NCBI GenBank assembly: GCA_003232855.1
Contig: QIKC01000017.1
Location: forward strand, 1 to 5,072
Direction: 5' to 3'
Origin: Verrucomicrobiales bacterium
GTDB taxonomy: Bacteria > Verrucomicrobiota > Verrucomicrobiia > Verrucomicrobiales > DEV007
Length of the DNA stretch: 5,072 nt
Every line of letters begins with the position of its first letter. Positions within the stretch are counted from its first letter, which is position 1. A program made the position numbers and the translations under genes. Under the pieces are notes generated by a model. The model did not search any database and had not been told where the DNA came from. It worked only from the letters and a program-made list of their open reading frames with translations. Positions 1 to 5,072 of the stretch are shown piece after piece.

Positions 1-1419
1 CAACTCAACGCCATCTGGAAGGAGATTTGCGCGAAGGTTCGGGAGCAGGTGAGCCCGGATACTTTTCGACGCTGGTTCTCATCAACGCAGCTCAAGGATG
101 CCGACGAGGATCGGCTCTTGGTTCTGGTGCCCAACCACATCTACGGCCTGTGGATCGATTCGAACTACATCGCCATCCTCAATCACGCGGTGACCTCGGT
201 GCTCGGGGAACCGCGTAAAGTACAATATGAGTGTGTTAGTGGCGCGGTGCCAGCCATCGACGAAGACGAGGGAGACGATGAAAGTGCAGAGACGTCCGCT
301 AGCGAGGAGACCGGCGGCGGGGATGTTCGCGCTGCGGCGCGCGGCATGGCGACTCCGCCGGTGCGGCAGGTTCTCAGCCTAGAGTCATCGACGAGCCTCG
401 ATAAGGTGATCAAGCGGGTCGGGCTCAACCGGCACCACCGCTTCGAGGATTTCGTGGTTGGCTCGAACAACGAATATGCGTGTGCGGCCTCGCGAGCAGT
501 GGCCAGCGAGCGCTCTGAAGGCTACAATCCGCTATTCATCTGGGGCGGCCCCGGACTGGGGAAAACGCATCTGCTGCACGCGATCGGTTACCGGCATTTG
601 ACCGAAAACCCGAAGGCGAAGGTGGTCTATATGACTTGTGAGCAATTCACTAACGAGTTCATCGAGGCATTGCAAAACAGCACCCTGAGCAAATTCCGCA
701 ATAAGTACCGCAAGGCCGACATGCTGTTGGTGGACGACATTCATTTTCTAGCTGGCAAGGAAAAATCGCAGGAGGAATTCTTCCACACCTTCAGCCGCCA
801 GATCGTGGTGACGAGCGATCGGCCGGTGAGCGAGATCGCCGACCTCGAAGAGCGCATCGTGTCGCGTTGCGAATGGGGACTGACCGCCGGGCTGCAACTG
901 CCCGACGTCGAGACTCGCTTGGCGATTTTGCGCAAGAAGATGCAGCAGTGGGACGTGACGTTGGAGGATCGCATCGTCGAATTCCTCGCCGATCGCATTC
1001 GCAAGAGTGTGCGGCGTTTGGAGGGGGCGATGATGCGGCTGGCCAGTTACTCGTCGCTCAGCGGCAAGGCGCTTACCGATGAGGTGATCGAGGGCTTGCT
1101 GAAGGACATCCTGCGTGAAGAGGGGCGGCGGAGGGTCACCATCCCGGCGATCCAGAAGGAGGTGGCGGTACACTTCGACGTGCGGCTGGCCGATATGACC
1201 GCGCGCGGGCGCAAGGCGGATATCGCCTTTGCTAGGCAGGTGGCGATGTTCCTCTCGCGGACGATGACTGATCACTCGCTGGTCGAAATCGGGCGCGCGT
1301 TCGGGCGCGATCACGGCACGGTGATCCACGCGGTGCGAAAGGTGGAGAAGCGAATGGAGGAATCGAAGGAGATTCGTCAGAGAGTGAGCCTGCTGGGTAC
1401 CCGGCTCTCCAGCGTATGA
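1..1419 (+). CDS. dnaA: Chromosomal replication initiator DnaA (5' end cut off by window edge)
   Basis: DnaA is the AAA+ ATPase that binds and unwinds the replication origin. The frame is open from base 1 (first residues QLNAIWKEIC), so the true start lies upstream; the GTG at 49 falls inside domain I and is not the start. Counting from window base 1 there are 472 codons. Domain I covers about 1-75 and an acidic, low-complexity domain II linker about 80-125. The AAA+ domain III has Walker A GGPGLGKT at 182-189, Walker B LLVDDIH at 242-248, sensor 1 VVTSDRP at 269-275, the arginine finger R289 in SRCEWGL, and sensor 2 R338 in SVRRLEG. Domain IV carries the DNA-binding signature GRDHGTVIHA at 435-444. 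Oddities compared with remembered E. coli and B. subtilis DnaA: only S-R separates FHTF from QIV (normally eight residues), one Gly is missing from AFGGRDH, and Cys290 replaces the usual Phe. dnaN follows on the same strand. Identity is very secure; the effect of the gaps is unknown. Confidence 0.97.
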   Translation, partial: QLNAIWKEICAKVREQVSPDTFRRWFSSTQLKDADEDRLLVLVPNHIYGLWIDSNYIAILNHAVTSVLGEPRKVQYECVSGAVPAIDEDEGDDESAETSASEETGGGDVRAAARGMATPPVRQVLSLESSTSLDKVIKRVGLNRHHRFEDFVVGSNNEYACAASRAVASERSEGYNPLFIWGGPGLGKTHLLHAIGYRHLTENPKAKVVYMTCEQFTNEFIEALQNSTLSKFRNKYRKADMLLVDDIHFLAGKEKSQEEFFHTFSRQIVVTSDRPVSEIADLEERIVSRCEWGLTAGLQLPDVETRLAILRKKMQQWDVTLEDRIVEFLADRIRKSVRRLEGAMMRLASYSSLSGKALTDEVIEGLLKDILREEGRRRVTIPAIQKEVAVHFDVRLADMTARGRKADIAFARQVAMFLSRTMTDHSLVEIGRAFGRDHGTVIHAVRKVEKRMEESKEIRQRVSLLGTRLSSV

Positions 1420-1524
1420 TGCGGGGCAGATGGGGTTTCCGCCCAGTCCCGGGCAGACTTTGTATTAGACAGCTAGGCGATTCCGGTGCAATATCGCAGC
1501 CATTATTTAGGTGTTCTTAACGGT

Positions 1525-1558
1525 CTCGGGGGACGTCCCCGGAGCCTGCGGGATCCCG
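1525..1558. promoter_or_regulatory. Paired GC-rich palindromes in the dnaN leader
   Basis: Two inverted repeats sit side by side just upstream of the dnaN start codon. The first, 1525-1544, has the perfect 12-base core GGGGACGTCCCC (1529-1540), extended by CTC/GAG arms after one G-G mismatch. The second, 1549-1558, is the perfect 10-base palindrome CGGGATCCCG. No T-run follows, so a rho-independent terminator is unlikely. They may form RNA structure in the dnaN leader or a dimeric-protein operator. The symmetry is seen directly; the function is a guess. I could not pick out a convincing -35/-10 promoter in the rest of the gap (1420-1569). Confidence 0.4.
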
Positions 1559-1569
1559 ATTGAGCCATC

Positions 1570-2667
1570 ATGAAATTTACCATCACAAAAGAGGCTTTCC
1601 TCGAAGGTCTGCAACAGGTTCAACACGTGGTGAGTACGCGGTCGACCCTGCCTATTCTGTCGAACGTGCTGATCGAGGCGGAGGGGGACTCCCTGCGCCT
1701 GACCACTACCGACCTCGATGTCGGCGTCACCGGGACAGTGAAGGCGAAAGTGAGCCAGCCGGGTTCCACGACGGTGCCGGCGCGGCGTTTGGCGAGCATC
1801 GTCCGCGAGCTGCCCTCCAATGAGGTGAGCGTCGAAATCGACTCGAAGGACATCGCGTCGATTCGCAGTGGCCCGAGTTTTTTCAAGATCCTCGGCTTGG
1901 CGAAAGACGAGTTCCCGCCGCTGGCGACCTTTGACGACGCCAAAGAATACAAGATGGAACAGAAGGTGCTCAAGGACGCGCTGACCATCACCGCCCATTC
2001 GATTTCGACCGACGAGACGCGTTACGTGCTCAACGGCATCTTTTGTGCCTTCAAAGGCGGCACGCTGACGATGGTGGCGACCGACGGACGCCGCCTAGCG
2101 ATGGTGGAGCACGACATCGAATTCCCGGAGAGCCAGGAGACCGAAGTCATCATCCCCACCAAGGCGGTCACCGAGCTGCAGCGCCTGCTTGGCGACGAGG
2201 GCGAGGTGAAAATTTCGATCAGCGATTCGCAGGTGGCCTTCGAGTTGAACGACAATTTGTTGGTGAGCAAACTGATCGAAGGCAACTACCCGAATTACCG
2301 GCAGGTGATCCCCGAGGAGGCAAAGGAGCGTATCGTGCTCGAGCGCGAGACCTTCCTCGCCACCGTCAACCGCGTGTCGCTGCTGGCCAGTGACAAGTCG
2401 AACTCGGTGAAGTTCATCTTTGGCGAGGATCAGATCGAAGTGACGGCGAACTCGCCGGACGTCGGCGAGGCCAGCGAGGTGATGCAGGTGGTCTACAAAG
2501 GGCCGCATTTTTCGATCGCCTTCAATCCGGATTTCCTGATGGCACCGCTGCGCAACTTGGACACCGACGAAGTCTATCTCGATCTCATCGACGAGGCGAG
2601 CCCCGGTGTCATCAAGACCGAGGGATCGTTCCTCTACGTCCTGATGCCGATGCGCGTCAGTCAGTAG
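1570..2667 (+). CDS. dnaN: DNA polymerase III beta sliding clamp
   Basis: This is the ring-shaped clamp that encircles DNA and tethers the replicative polymerase and other clamp-binding proteins. The ORF is 365 codons, the normal length for the family, from the ATG at 1570 to TAG. The N terminus MKFTITKEAFLEGLQQVQ and the early STRSTLPILSNVLI segment are typical of domain 1. The middle domain has RYVLNGIF and ATDGRRLAMV, and the third domain has EGNYPNYRQVIP. The C terminus YVLMPMRVSQ keeps the MPMR residues that line the peptide-binding pocket. No strong SD precedes the ATG; only a weak GAG at 1562-1564 is suitably placed, just after two palindromes. The gene follows dnaA after about 150 bases on the same strand, the common bacterial order, and converges on hisH. 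Nothing in the protein looks damaged. Confidence 0.98.
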   Translation: MKFTITKEAFLEGLQQVQHVVSTRSTLPILSNVLIEAEGDSLRLTTTDLDVGVTGTVKAKVSQPGSTTVPARRLASIVRELPSNEVSVEIDSKDIASIRSGPSFFKILGLAKDEFPPLATFDDAKEYKMEQKVLKDALTITAHSISTDETRYVLNGIFCAFKGGTLTMVATDGRRLAMVEHDIEFPESQETEVIIPTKAVTELQRLLGDEGEVKISISDSQVAFELNDNLLVSKLIEGNYPNYRQVIPEEAKERIVLERETFLATVNRVSLLASDKSNSVKFIFGEDQIEVTANSPDVGEASEVMQVVYKGPHFSIAFNPDFLMAPLRNLDTDEVYLDLIDEASPGVIKTEGSFLYVLMPMRVSQ

Positions 2668-2672
2668 AGCTC

Positions 2673-2705
2673 GGTGCAAAATTTTTGAGTATCTTGCGCC
2701 TCTTT
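2673..2705 (+). terminator. Weak candidate terminator after dnaN
   Basis: Six bases after the dnaN stop codon, GGTGCAA (2673-2679) can pair with TTGCGCC (2694-2700), giving seven base pairs including one G-U, with a 14-base AT-rich loop. TCTTT follows. The large loop and short T-run make it a poor intrinsic terminator. The location between converging genes is where one would be expected. No better candidate serves hisH on the other strand in this 42-base gap. Confidence 0.25.
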
Positions 2706-2709
2706 GCGG

Positions 2710-3333
2710 TTACTCCGATCGGTTCTCTTTGAGGAAGTTACCGATCAAGCGAGCGCCGGCCTTCTGACTTTTTTCCGGGTGAAACTGGGTGGCGAGGAGC
2801 CTGCCACGACGGACGCTGGAGGCGAAGCGGTGCCCGTAGGGTGTGGTCGATGCGATGAGGGCAGGATCTGCGGGCTCGGGGAAGTAGGAGTGAACGAAGT
2901 AGAAATAGGGGGCGTCGCCGAGCCCGTCCCAGGCGGGGTCGGCGGGGTTGGCGAGTTCGAGCCGGTTCCAGCCCATGTGCGGCACTTTGAGGCCGGGTTC
3001 GTCGGGGAAGCGGACGACGGTGCCGGGCAGTGAGCCGAGCCCGGGCACTCCCGGGCATTCGGTGCTGCCTTCGAACAACATCTGGAAGCCGATGCAGATG
3101 CCGAGGAAGGGCCGATCCGCAGCGATCCAGTCGCGCAGTGGATCCATCAGGCCGCTGGCGGTCAGGTTGCGCGAACAATCACCGAAGGCGCCGACGCCGG
3201 GGAAGATGAGCGAATCGATGCCTTCGAGATCCTTGGGGGAACTCACCATCTTCCTCTCCGCGCCGATGGCGTCGAGGGTGTTGCAAACGCTGCGCACGTT
3301 GCCCGCGCCGTAATCGATGATGCCTGTGGGCAT
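2710..3333 (-). CDS. hisH: Imidazole glycerol phosphate synthase, glutamine amidotransferase subunit HisH
   Basis: HisH hydrolyses glutamine and passes ammonia to HisF, which makes imidazoleglycerol phosphate and AICAR in histidine synthesis. The protein has 207 residues, usual for this class I glutaminase. It begins TGIIDYGAGNVRSV, typical of HisH. PGVGAFGDC (45-53) holds the oxyanion strand, GICIGFQ (78-84) holds the nucleophile Cys80, and QFHPEKSQ (183-190) supplies His185 and Glu187 of the triad. VPHMGWNRL (117-125) is also characteristic. The nucleophile elbow reads GICIGFQ rather than the commoner GICLGMQ, a mild change. No SD lies before the ATG: the preceding bases are AATCAACCA, part of an 8-base repeat array, and no other ATG, GTG or TTG start occurs in frame between there and the upstream stop. 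It lies 66 bases after hisB on the same strand. HisF, its partner, is not in the window. Confidence 0.97.
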   Translation of the reverse strand: MPTGIIDYGAGNVRSVCNTLDAIGAERKMVSSPKDLEGIDSLIFPGVGAFGDCSRNLTASGLMDPLRDWIAADRPFLGICIGFQMLFEGSTECPGVPGLGSLPGTVVRFPDEPGLKVPHMGWNRLELANPADPAWDGLGDAPYFYFVHSYFPEPADPALIASTTPYGHRFASSVRRGRLLATQFHPEKSQKAGARLIGNFLKENRSE

Positions 3334-3378
3334 TGGTTGATTGGATGATTGGATGATTGGATGATTGGATGATTGGGT
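3331..3378. repeat. Tandem 8-base repeat, unit GATTGGAT, in the hisB-hisH gap
   Basis: Four perfect head-to-tail copies of GATTGGAT occupy 3339-3370. They are flanked by a diverged copy CATTGGTT (3331-3338), which contains the complement of the hisH start codon, and by GATTGGGT (3371-3378). The array therefore has about six units and runs right up to the hisH ATG. Since 8 is not a multiple of 3, a gain or loss of a unit changes leader length without keeping any frame. Arrays like this are prone to replication slippage. The repeat is seen directly; variability is inferred. Confidence 0.95.
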
Positions 3379-3411
3379 TTTACCAAATCATCCAATCTCC
3401 TAATCAACCAA
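3333..3411 (-). repeat. Long imperfect inverted repeat joining hisB end and hisH start
   Basis: Outer arms TTGGTTGATT (3333-3342) and AATCAACCAA (3402-3411) are perfect 10-base complements. Inner arms 3363-3376 (GATTGGATGATTGG) and 3383-3397 pair over 14 bases with one bulged base around the six-base loop 3377-3382. Between inner and outer stems the left side has 20 bases and the right side four, an excess of 16, exactly two 8-base units. On the hisBH transcript the 5' arm contains the last three hisB codons (Leu-Val-Asp) and the first base of its stop codon, and the 3' arm reaches the A of the hisH AUG. Base pairing is seen directly; a role in coupling hisH translation to hisB is inference. 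Confidence 0.85.
3380..3401 (-). other. Possible SD-led three-codon leader ORF (Met-Ile-Trp)
   Basis: On the - strand AGGAG (3397-3401), overlapping the hisB stop codon, is followed after five bases by ATG-ATT-TGG-TAA (3391 down to 3380). This is the best SD-plus-start arrangement in the hisB-hisH gap, while hisH itself has none. It could let ribosomes re-engage after hisB, or it may be a chance product of the GATTGGAT repeats. Three codons are too few for any coding test. Confidence 0.2.
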
Positions 3412-3999
3412 GGTCTCCTTAGTGCTGGGGATGCCTACGACGCGTGGGTCGTGGCGGGCGGCTAGGTCGACGGCTTTGGCTAGGCCTTTGAAGATGGATT
3501 CGGACATGTGGTGGGCGTCGCGACCGTAGAGCACCTCGACGTGAATGTTGGCCATGGCGTTGTTAGAGAAGCCGCGGAGGAACTCTTCGACTAGGCTGAA
3601 GGAGAAGTCGCGGATGCTGGGGATGCCTTCGGGGGCGCGGAATTCGAGGAACGGACGGCCGCTGAAATCGAGGGCGACGCGGCTGAGGGTCTCGTCCATG
3701 GGCAGTAGCGCCCAGCCGTAGCGGGAGATGCCGCGCTTGTCGCCGAGCGCCTCTTTGAAACAGGAGCCGAGCACGATGCCGACGTCTTCGACGGTGTGGT
3801 GAAAATCGACTTCGATATCGCCGTCGGCTTCGATCTTGAGATCGCACAGGCTGTGCCGCGAGAACAGCGTTAGCATGTGGTCGAAGAAGGGGATGCCGGT
3901 GGCGATGGTGGAGGCGCCGCTGCCATCGATATCGAGTTCGATGGCGATTTTGGTCTCGGCGGTATCGCGCTTCTGACAGGCCGTTCTGGGATTGGGCAT
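3400..3999 (-). CDS. hisB: Imidazoleglycerol-phosphate dehydratase (monofunctional HisB)
   Basis: HisB dehydrates imidazoleglycerol phosphate to imidazole-acetol phosphate, the step after HisH-HisF in histidine synthesis; the enzyme is a manganese-dependent cytoplasmic oligomer. The ORF has 199 codons, the normal size for the stand-alone dehydratase, with no fused histidinol-phosphatase domain. Metal and substrate motifs are in place: FFDHM (38-42), FHHTVED (66-72), and YGRDAHHMSES (158-168) with its paired histidines. SGRPFLEF (113-120) and LVEEFLRGF (136-144) are also typical. The C terminus reads IPSTKETLVD, where many homologues have STKG and end a few residues earlier; its last codons form one arm of the hairpin in front of hisH. 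The ATG follows the upstream gene's stop by eight bases with no SD, so translation may be coupled to that gene. Confidence 0.97.
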   Translation of the reverse strand: MPNPRTACQKRDTAETKIAIELDIDGSGASTIATGIPFFDHMLTLFSRHSLCDLKIEADGDIEVDFHHTVEDVGIVLGSCFKEALGDKRGISRYGWALLPMDETLSRVALDFSGRPFLEFRAPEGIPSIRDFSFSLVEEFLRGFSNNAMANIHVEVLYGRDAHHMSESIFKGLAKAVDLAARHDPRVVGIPSTKETLVD

Positions 4000-4007
4000 C
4001 GTGGTGA

Positions 4008-5072
4008 TTAGTCGTCGTCCTTGTCGTCGGACTTAATGAAAATTTTGGCCACTAGGGTCACTACCAGCATGATGCCGGCGACGATCATGATGATTTTTTG
4101 CAAACTGATGCCGTCCTTTTCTTCCGTGACGCTGTGTTCGTCGGCGGTCTTGGCTGGCATTTCGTCGGGTGTCTCCATGGGAGTGTCCGAGCTTTTTGCT
4201 ACGGGTTTTTCCTCGGCGGTGTCGGGCAGTGTGTGGGTATCGGGGAGCGTGGGGGTATCGGGCGCGGGTGGCGTGTTGGCTGTGGTGTTGGCGGCGGTTG
4301 TCATCGCGGCGGCGTCTGCCGCTTCTCTGGCGCTGCTGATGTCCGCGGCGAGTTGTTCGGTGACGTCGCCGCCAGCCCCGGCGGCTGTGGCTAGGGTGAG
4401 CTGGGCAGCGGCTTGGGGGAGTTTCCTCGCCGAGTAGCTTTGGAAGGCGTTGGCGAGCAGATTGGCGGCGGTTCTGATCTTGGTGGCGTTGAATTTGCCG
4501 ATGTTGACGGATTCGGATTCGGTGACGCGGATGGCGGTGGTGATGCTATCGAGATCCCATTTGCTGACGGGGAGCCAGAGGGTACCTGCGTCGTCCGCAT
4601 CTTGGCGCCTTTGTTTGAAGGCGCCTGTTAGTTCGTCGAATGCCTGCTCGGTACGTTGGCGTTCGTCTGGATCCGAGCGCATCAGGTTCGTCTTGCGCTG
4701 TTCGATTAGGGAAGCGTGCAGGCTCTGCATGCCGTTGAGTTTGTCGGCGTAGTTTGTGATGGCGGACTGCGCTAGGGGCAGGGAATCGACGAACGCTGTG
4801 GAGTAGGTGTAATCTTTGCTGAGGCGGGTGAATTTCGCTAGGGCGGCGGCGAGGTCGCGTTTGGCCAAATCTACTTTGAGGTGGGCTAGCAGGACGCGGG
4901 CGGCGTGGTTGTAGGGGTCTTTGGCCGCTGTTTCGGGATCGATCCACTTGTCGTCGATTTTGATGCCGCCGGCTTTGACTTGCATTTTTTCGGCGAGCAA
5001 ACCGTCGATGATCGCCTGCACATCATCGCGGAGGGGGCTCTCTTTGAACGCCTCCATGAATTTTGCTGGTTT
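4008..5072 (-). CDS. Unrecognised protein with C-terminal membrane anchor (probably 5'-truncated)
   Basis: I do not recognise this family. The frame stays open to the right window edge. An ATG at 5055-5057 gives 349 residues, but it has no SD and the frame continues upstream (KPAKF before the Met), so the real start, perhaps with a signal peptide, may lie outside. Numbering from that Met, residues 1-250 look largely helical and soluble, with a GGIKIDDKWIDPETA segment (30-44), paired Trp near 161-167 (TLWLPVSKW) and Ala-rich helices at 195-255. Residues 255-315 are a Pro/Thr/Asp/Glu-rich linker with three hexads ending in PDT. A single hydrophobic stretch, 321-341 (KIIMIVAGIMLVVTLVAKIF), is followed by the acidic tail IKSDDKDDD. 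It is therefore likely a C-terminally anchored membrane protein: cytosolic if tail-anchored, periplasmic if an N-terminal signal exists. It sits eight bases before hisB and is probably co-transcribed with it, yet nothing in it suggests histidine synthesis. Confidence 0.8.
   Translation of the reverse strand, partial: KPAKFMEAFKESPLRDDVQAIIDGLLAEKMQVKAGGIKIDDKWIDPETAAKDPYNHAARVLLAHLKVDLAKRDLAAALAKFTRLSKDYTYSTAFVDSLPLAQSAITNYADKLNGMQSLHASLIEQRKTNLMRSDPDERQRTEQAFDELTGAFKQRRQDADDAGTLWLPVSKWDLDSITTAIRVTESESVNIGKFNATKIRTAANLLANAFQSYSARKLPQAAAQLTLATAAGAGGDVTEQLAADISSAREAADAAAMTTAANTTANTPPAPDTPTLPDTHTLPDTAEEKPVAKSSDTPMETPDEMPAKTADEHSVTEEKDGISLQKIIMIVAGIMLVVTLVAKIFIKSDDKDDD
4218..4271 (-). repeat. Degenerate 18-base repeat encoding three PDT hexads
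   Basis: Three consecutive 18-base units encode PPAPDT, PTLPDT and HTLPDT (residues 263-280 of the anchored protein, counted from the ATG at 5057). The units lie in the extracytoplasmic-style Pro/Thr linker before the membrane segment. The DNA copies differ at several positions, so this is an older duplication or selection on composition and not a recent expansion. The likely role is a flexible spacer whose length can drift. Confidence 0.6.

Noticed and set aside
777..790. DnaA-box-like TCTTCCACA
   Set aside because: It has two mismatches to TTATCCACA and simply encodes the conserved FFHT residues of DnaA.
748..1329. 193-codon open frame on the - strand inside dnaA
   Set aside because: It lies wholly opposite well-conserved dnaA codons and its translation (rich in His, Arg and Pro) resembles no protein; it is a shadow of GC-rich coding sequence.
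49..1419. GTG at 49 as the dnaA start
   Set aside because: The frame is open to base 1 and the upstream residues (LNAIWKEICAKVREQV) are the expected first helix of DnaA domain I, so the gene begins before the window.
1423..1466. Terminator for dnaA from GGGC/GCCC pairs
   Set aside because: The possible stems are only about four base pairs with mismatches beyond, and the following ACTTTGT is not a real T-run.
2095..2679. 194-codon open frame on the - strand inside dnaN
   Set aside because: Antisense to intact dnaN, with a composition typical of a shadow frame and no recognisable motifs.
3331..3411. CRISPR array
   Set aside because: The 8-base units are directly adjacent with no unique spacers, far shorter than CRISPR repeats.
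4008..4034. FLAG-like tail (KSDDKDDD) as an engineered tag
   Set aside because: The order differs from DYKDDDDK, and an acidic tail after a membrane segment needs no artificial origin; no vector sequence is nearby.
4021..4437. 138-codon + strand frame that looks like a small multi-pass membrane protein
   Set aside because: Its hydrophobic stretches are the complement of Ala-, Asp- and Thr-rich codons of the anchored protein on the - strand; no independent start signal is visible.

Overview
The window looks like a piece of a bacterial chromosome at the dnaA-dnaN replication locus, followed by a convergent block carrying two histidine-biosynthesis genes. The sequence is GC-rich and tightly packed. 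Protein sequence style (DnaA with an acidic domain II, weak or absent Shine-Dalgarno sites, a Pro/Thr-rich C-terminally anchored protein) suggests a member of the PVC group, most likely Verrucomicrobiota. That placement is an impression from sequence, not a search result.

Layout. On the + strand, dnaA enters from the left edge (its first few codons are missing) and ends at 1419. A gap of about 150 bases follows; it holds two GC-rich palindromes but no recognisable DnaA boxes. The complete dnaN (beta sliding clamp) runs 1570-2667. On the - strand, reading right to left, come an unrecognised protein with a C-terminal membrane anchor (4008 to the right edge, probably truncated at its N terminus), then hisB (imidazoleglycerol-phosphate dehydratase, 3400-3999) after 8 bases, then hisH (glutaminase subunit of IGP synthase, 2710-3333) after 66 bases. 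The + and - blocks converge, with 42 bases between the dnaN and hisH stop codons.

How the genes work together. DnaA opens the replication origin and DnaN holds the polymerase on DNA. HisH supplies ammonia to HisF (not in this window) to make imidazoleglycerol phosphate, which HisB then dehydrates. The membrane-anchored protein has no evident link to histidine synthesis beyond its position.

Most notable observations. (1) The hisB-hisH gap is almost entirely an array of 8-base GATTGGAT units that also folds into a long hairpin. One arm equals the other plus two extra repeat units, and the hairpin ties the last codons of hisB to the start codon of hisH. This suggests repeat slippage and possible control of hisH translation. 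(2) DnaA carries unusual in-frame gaps: about six residues missing between Walker B and sensor 1, and one glycine missing from the DNA-binding signature of domain IV. (3) A tiny SD-led reading frame of three codons lies inside the hairpin, while hisH itself has no SD.
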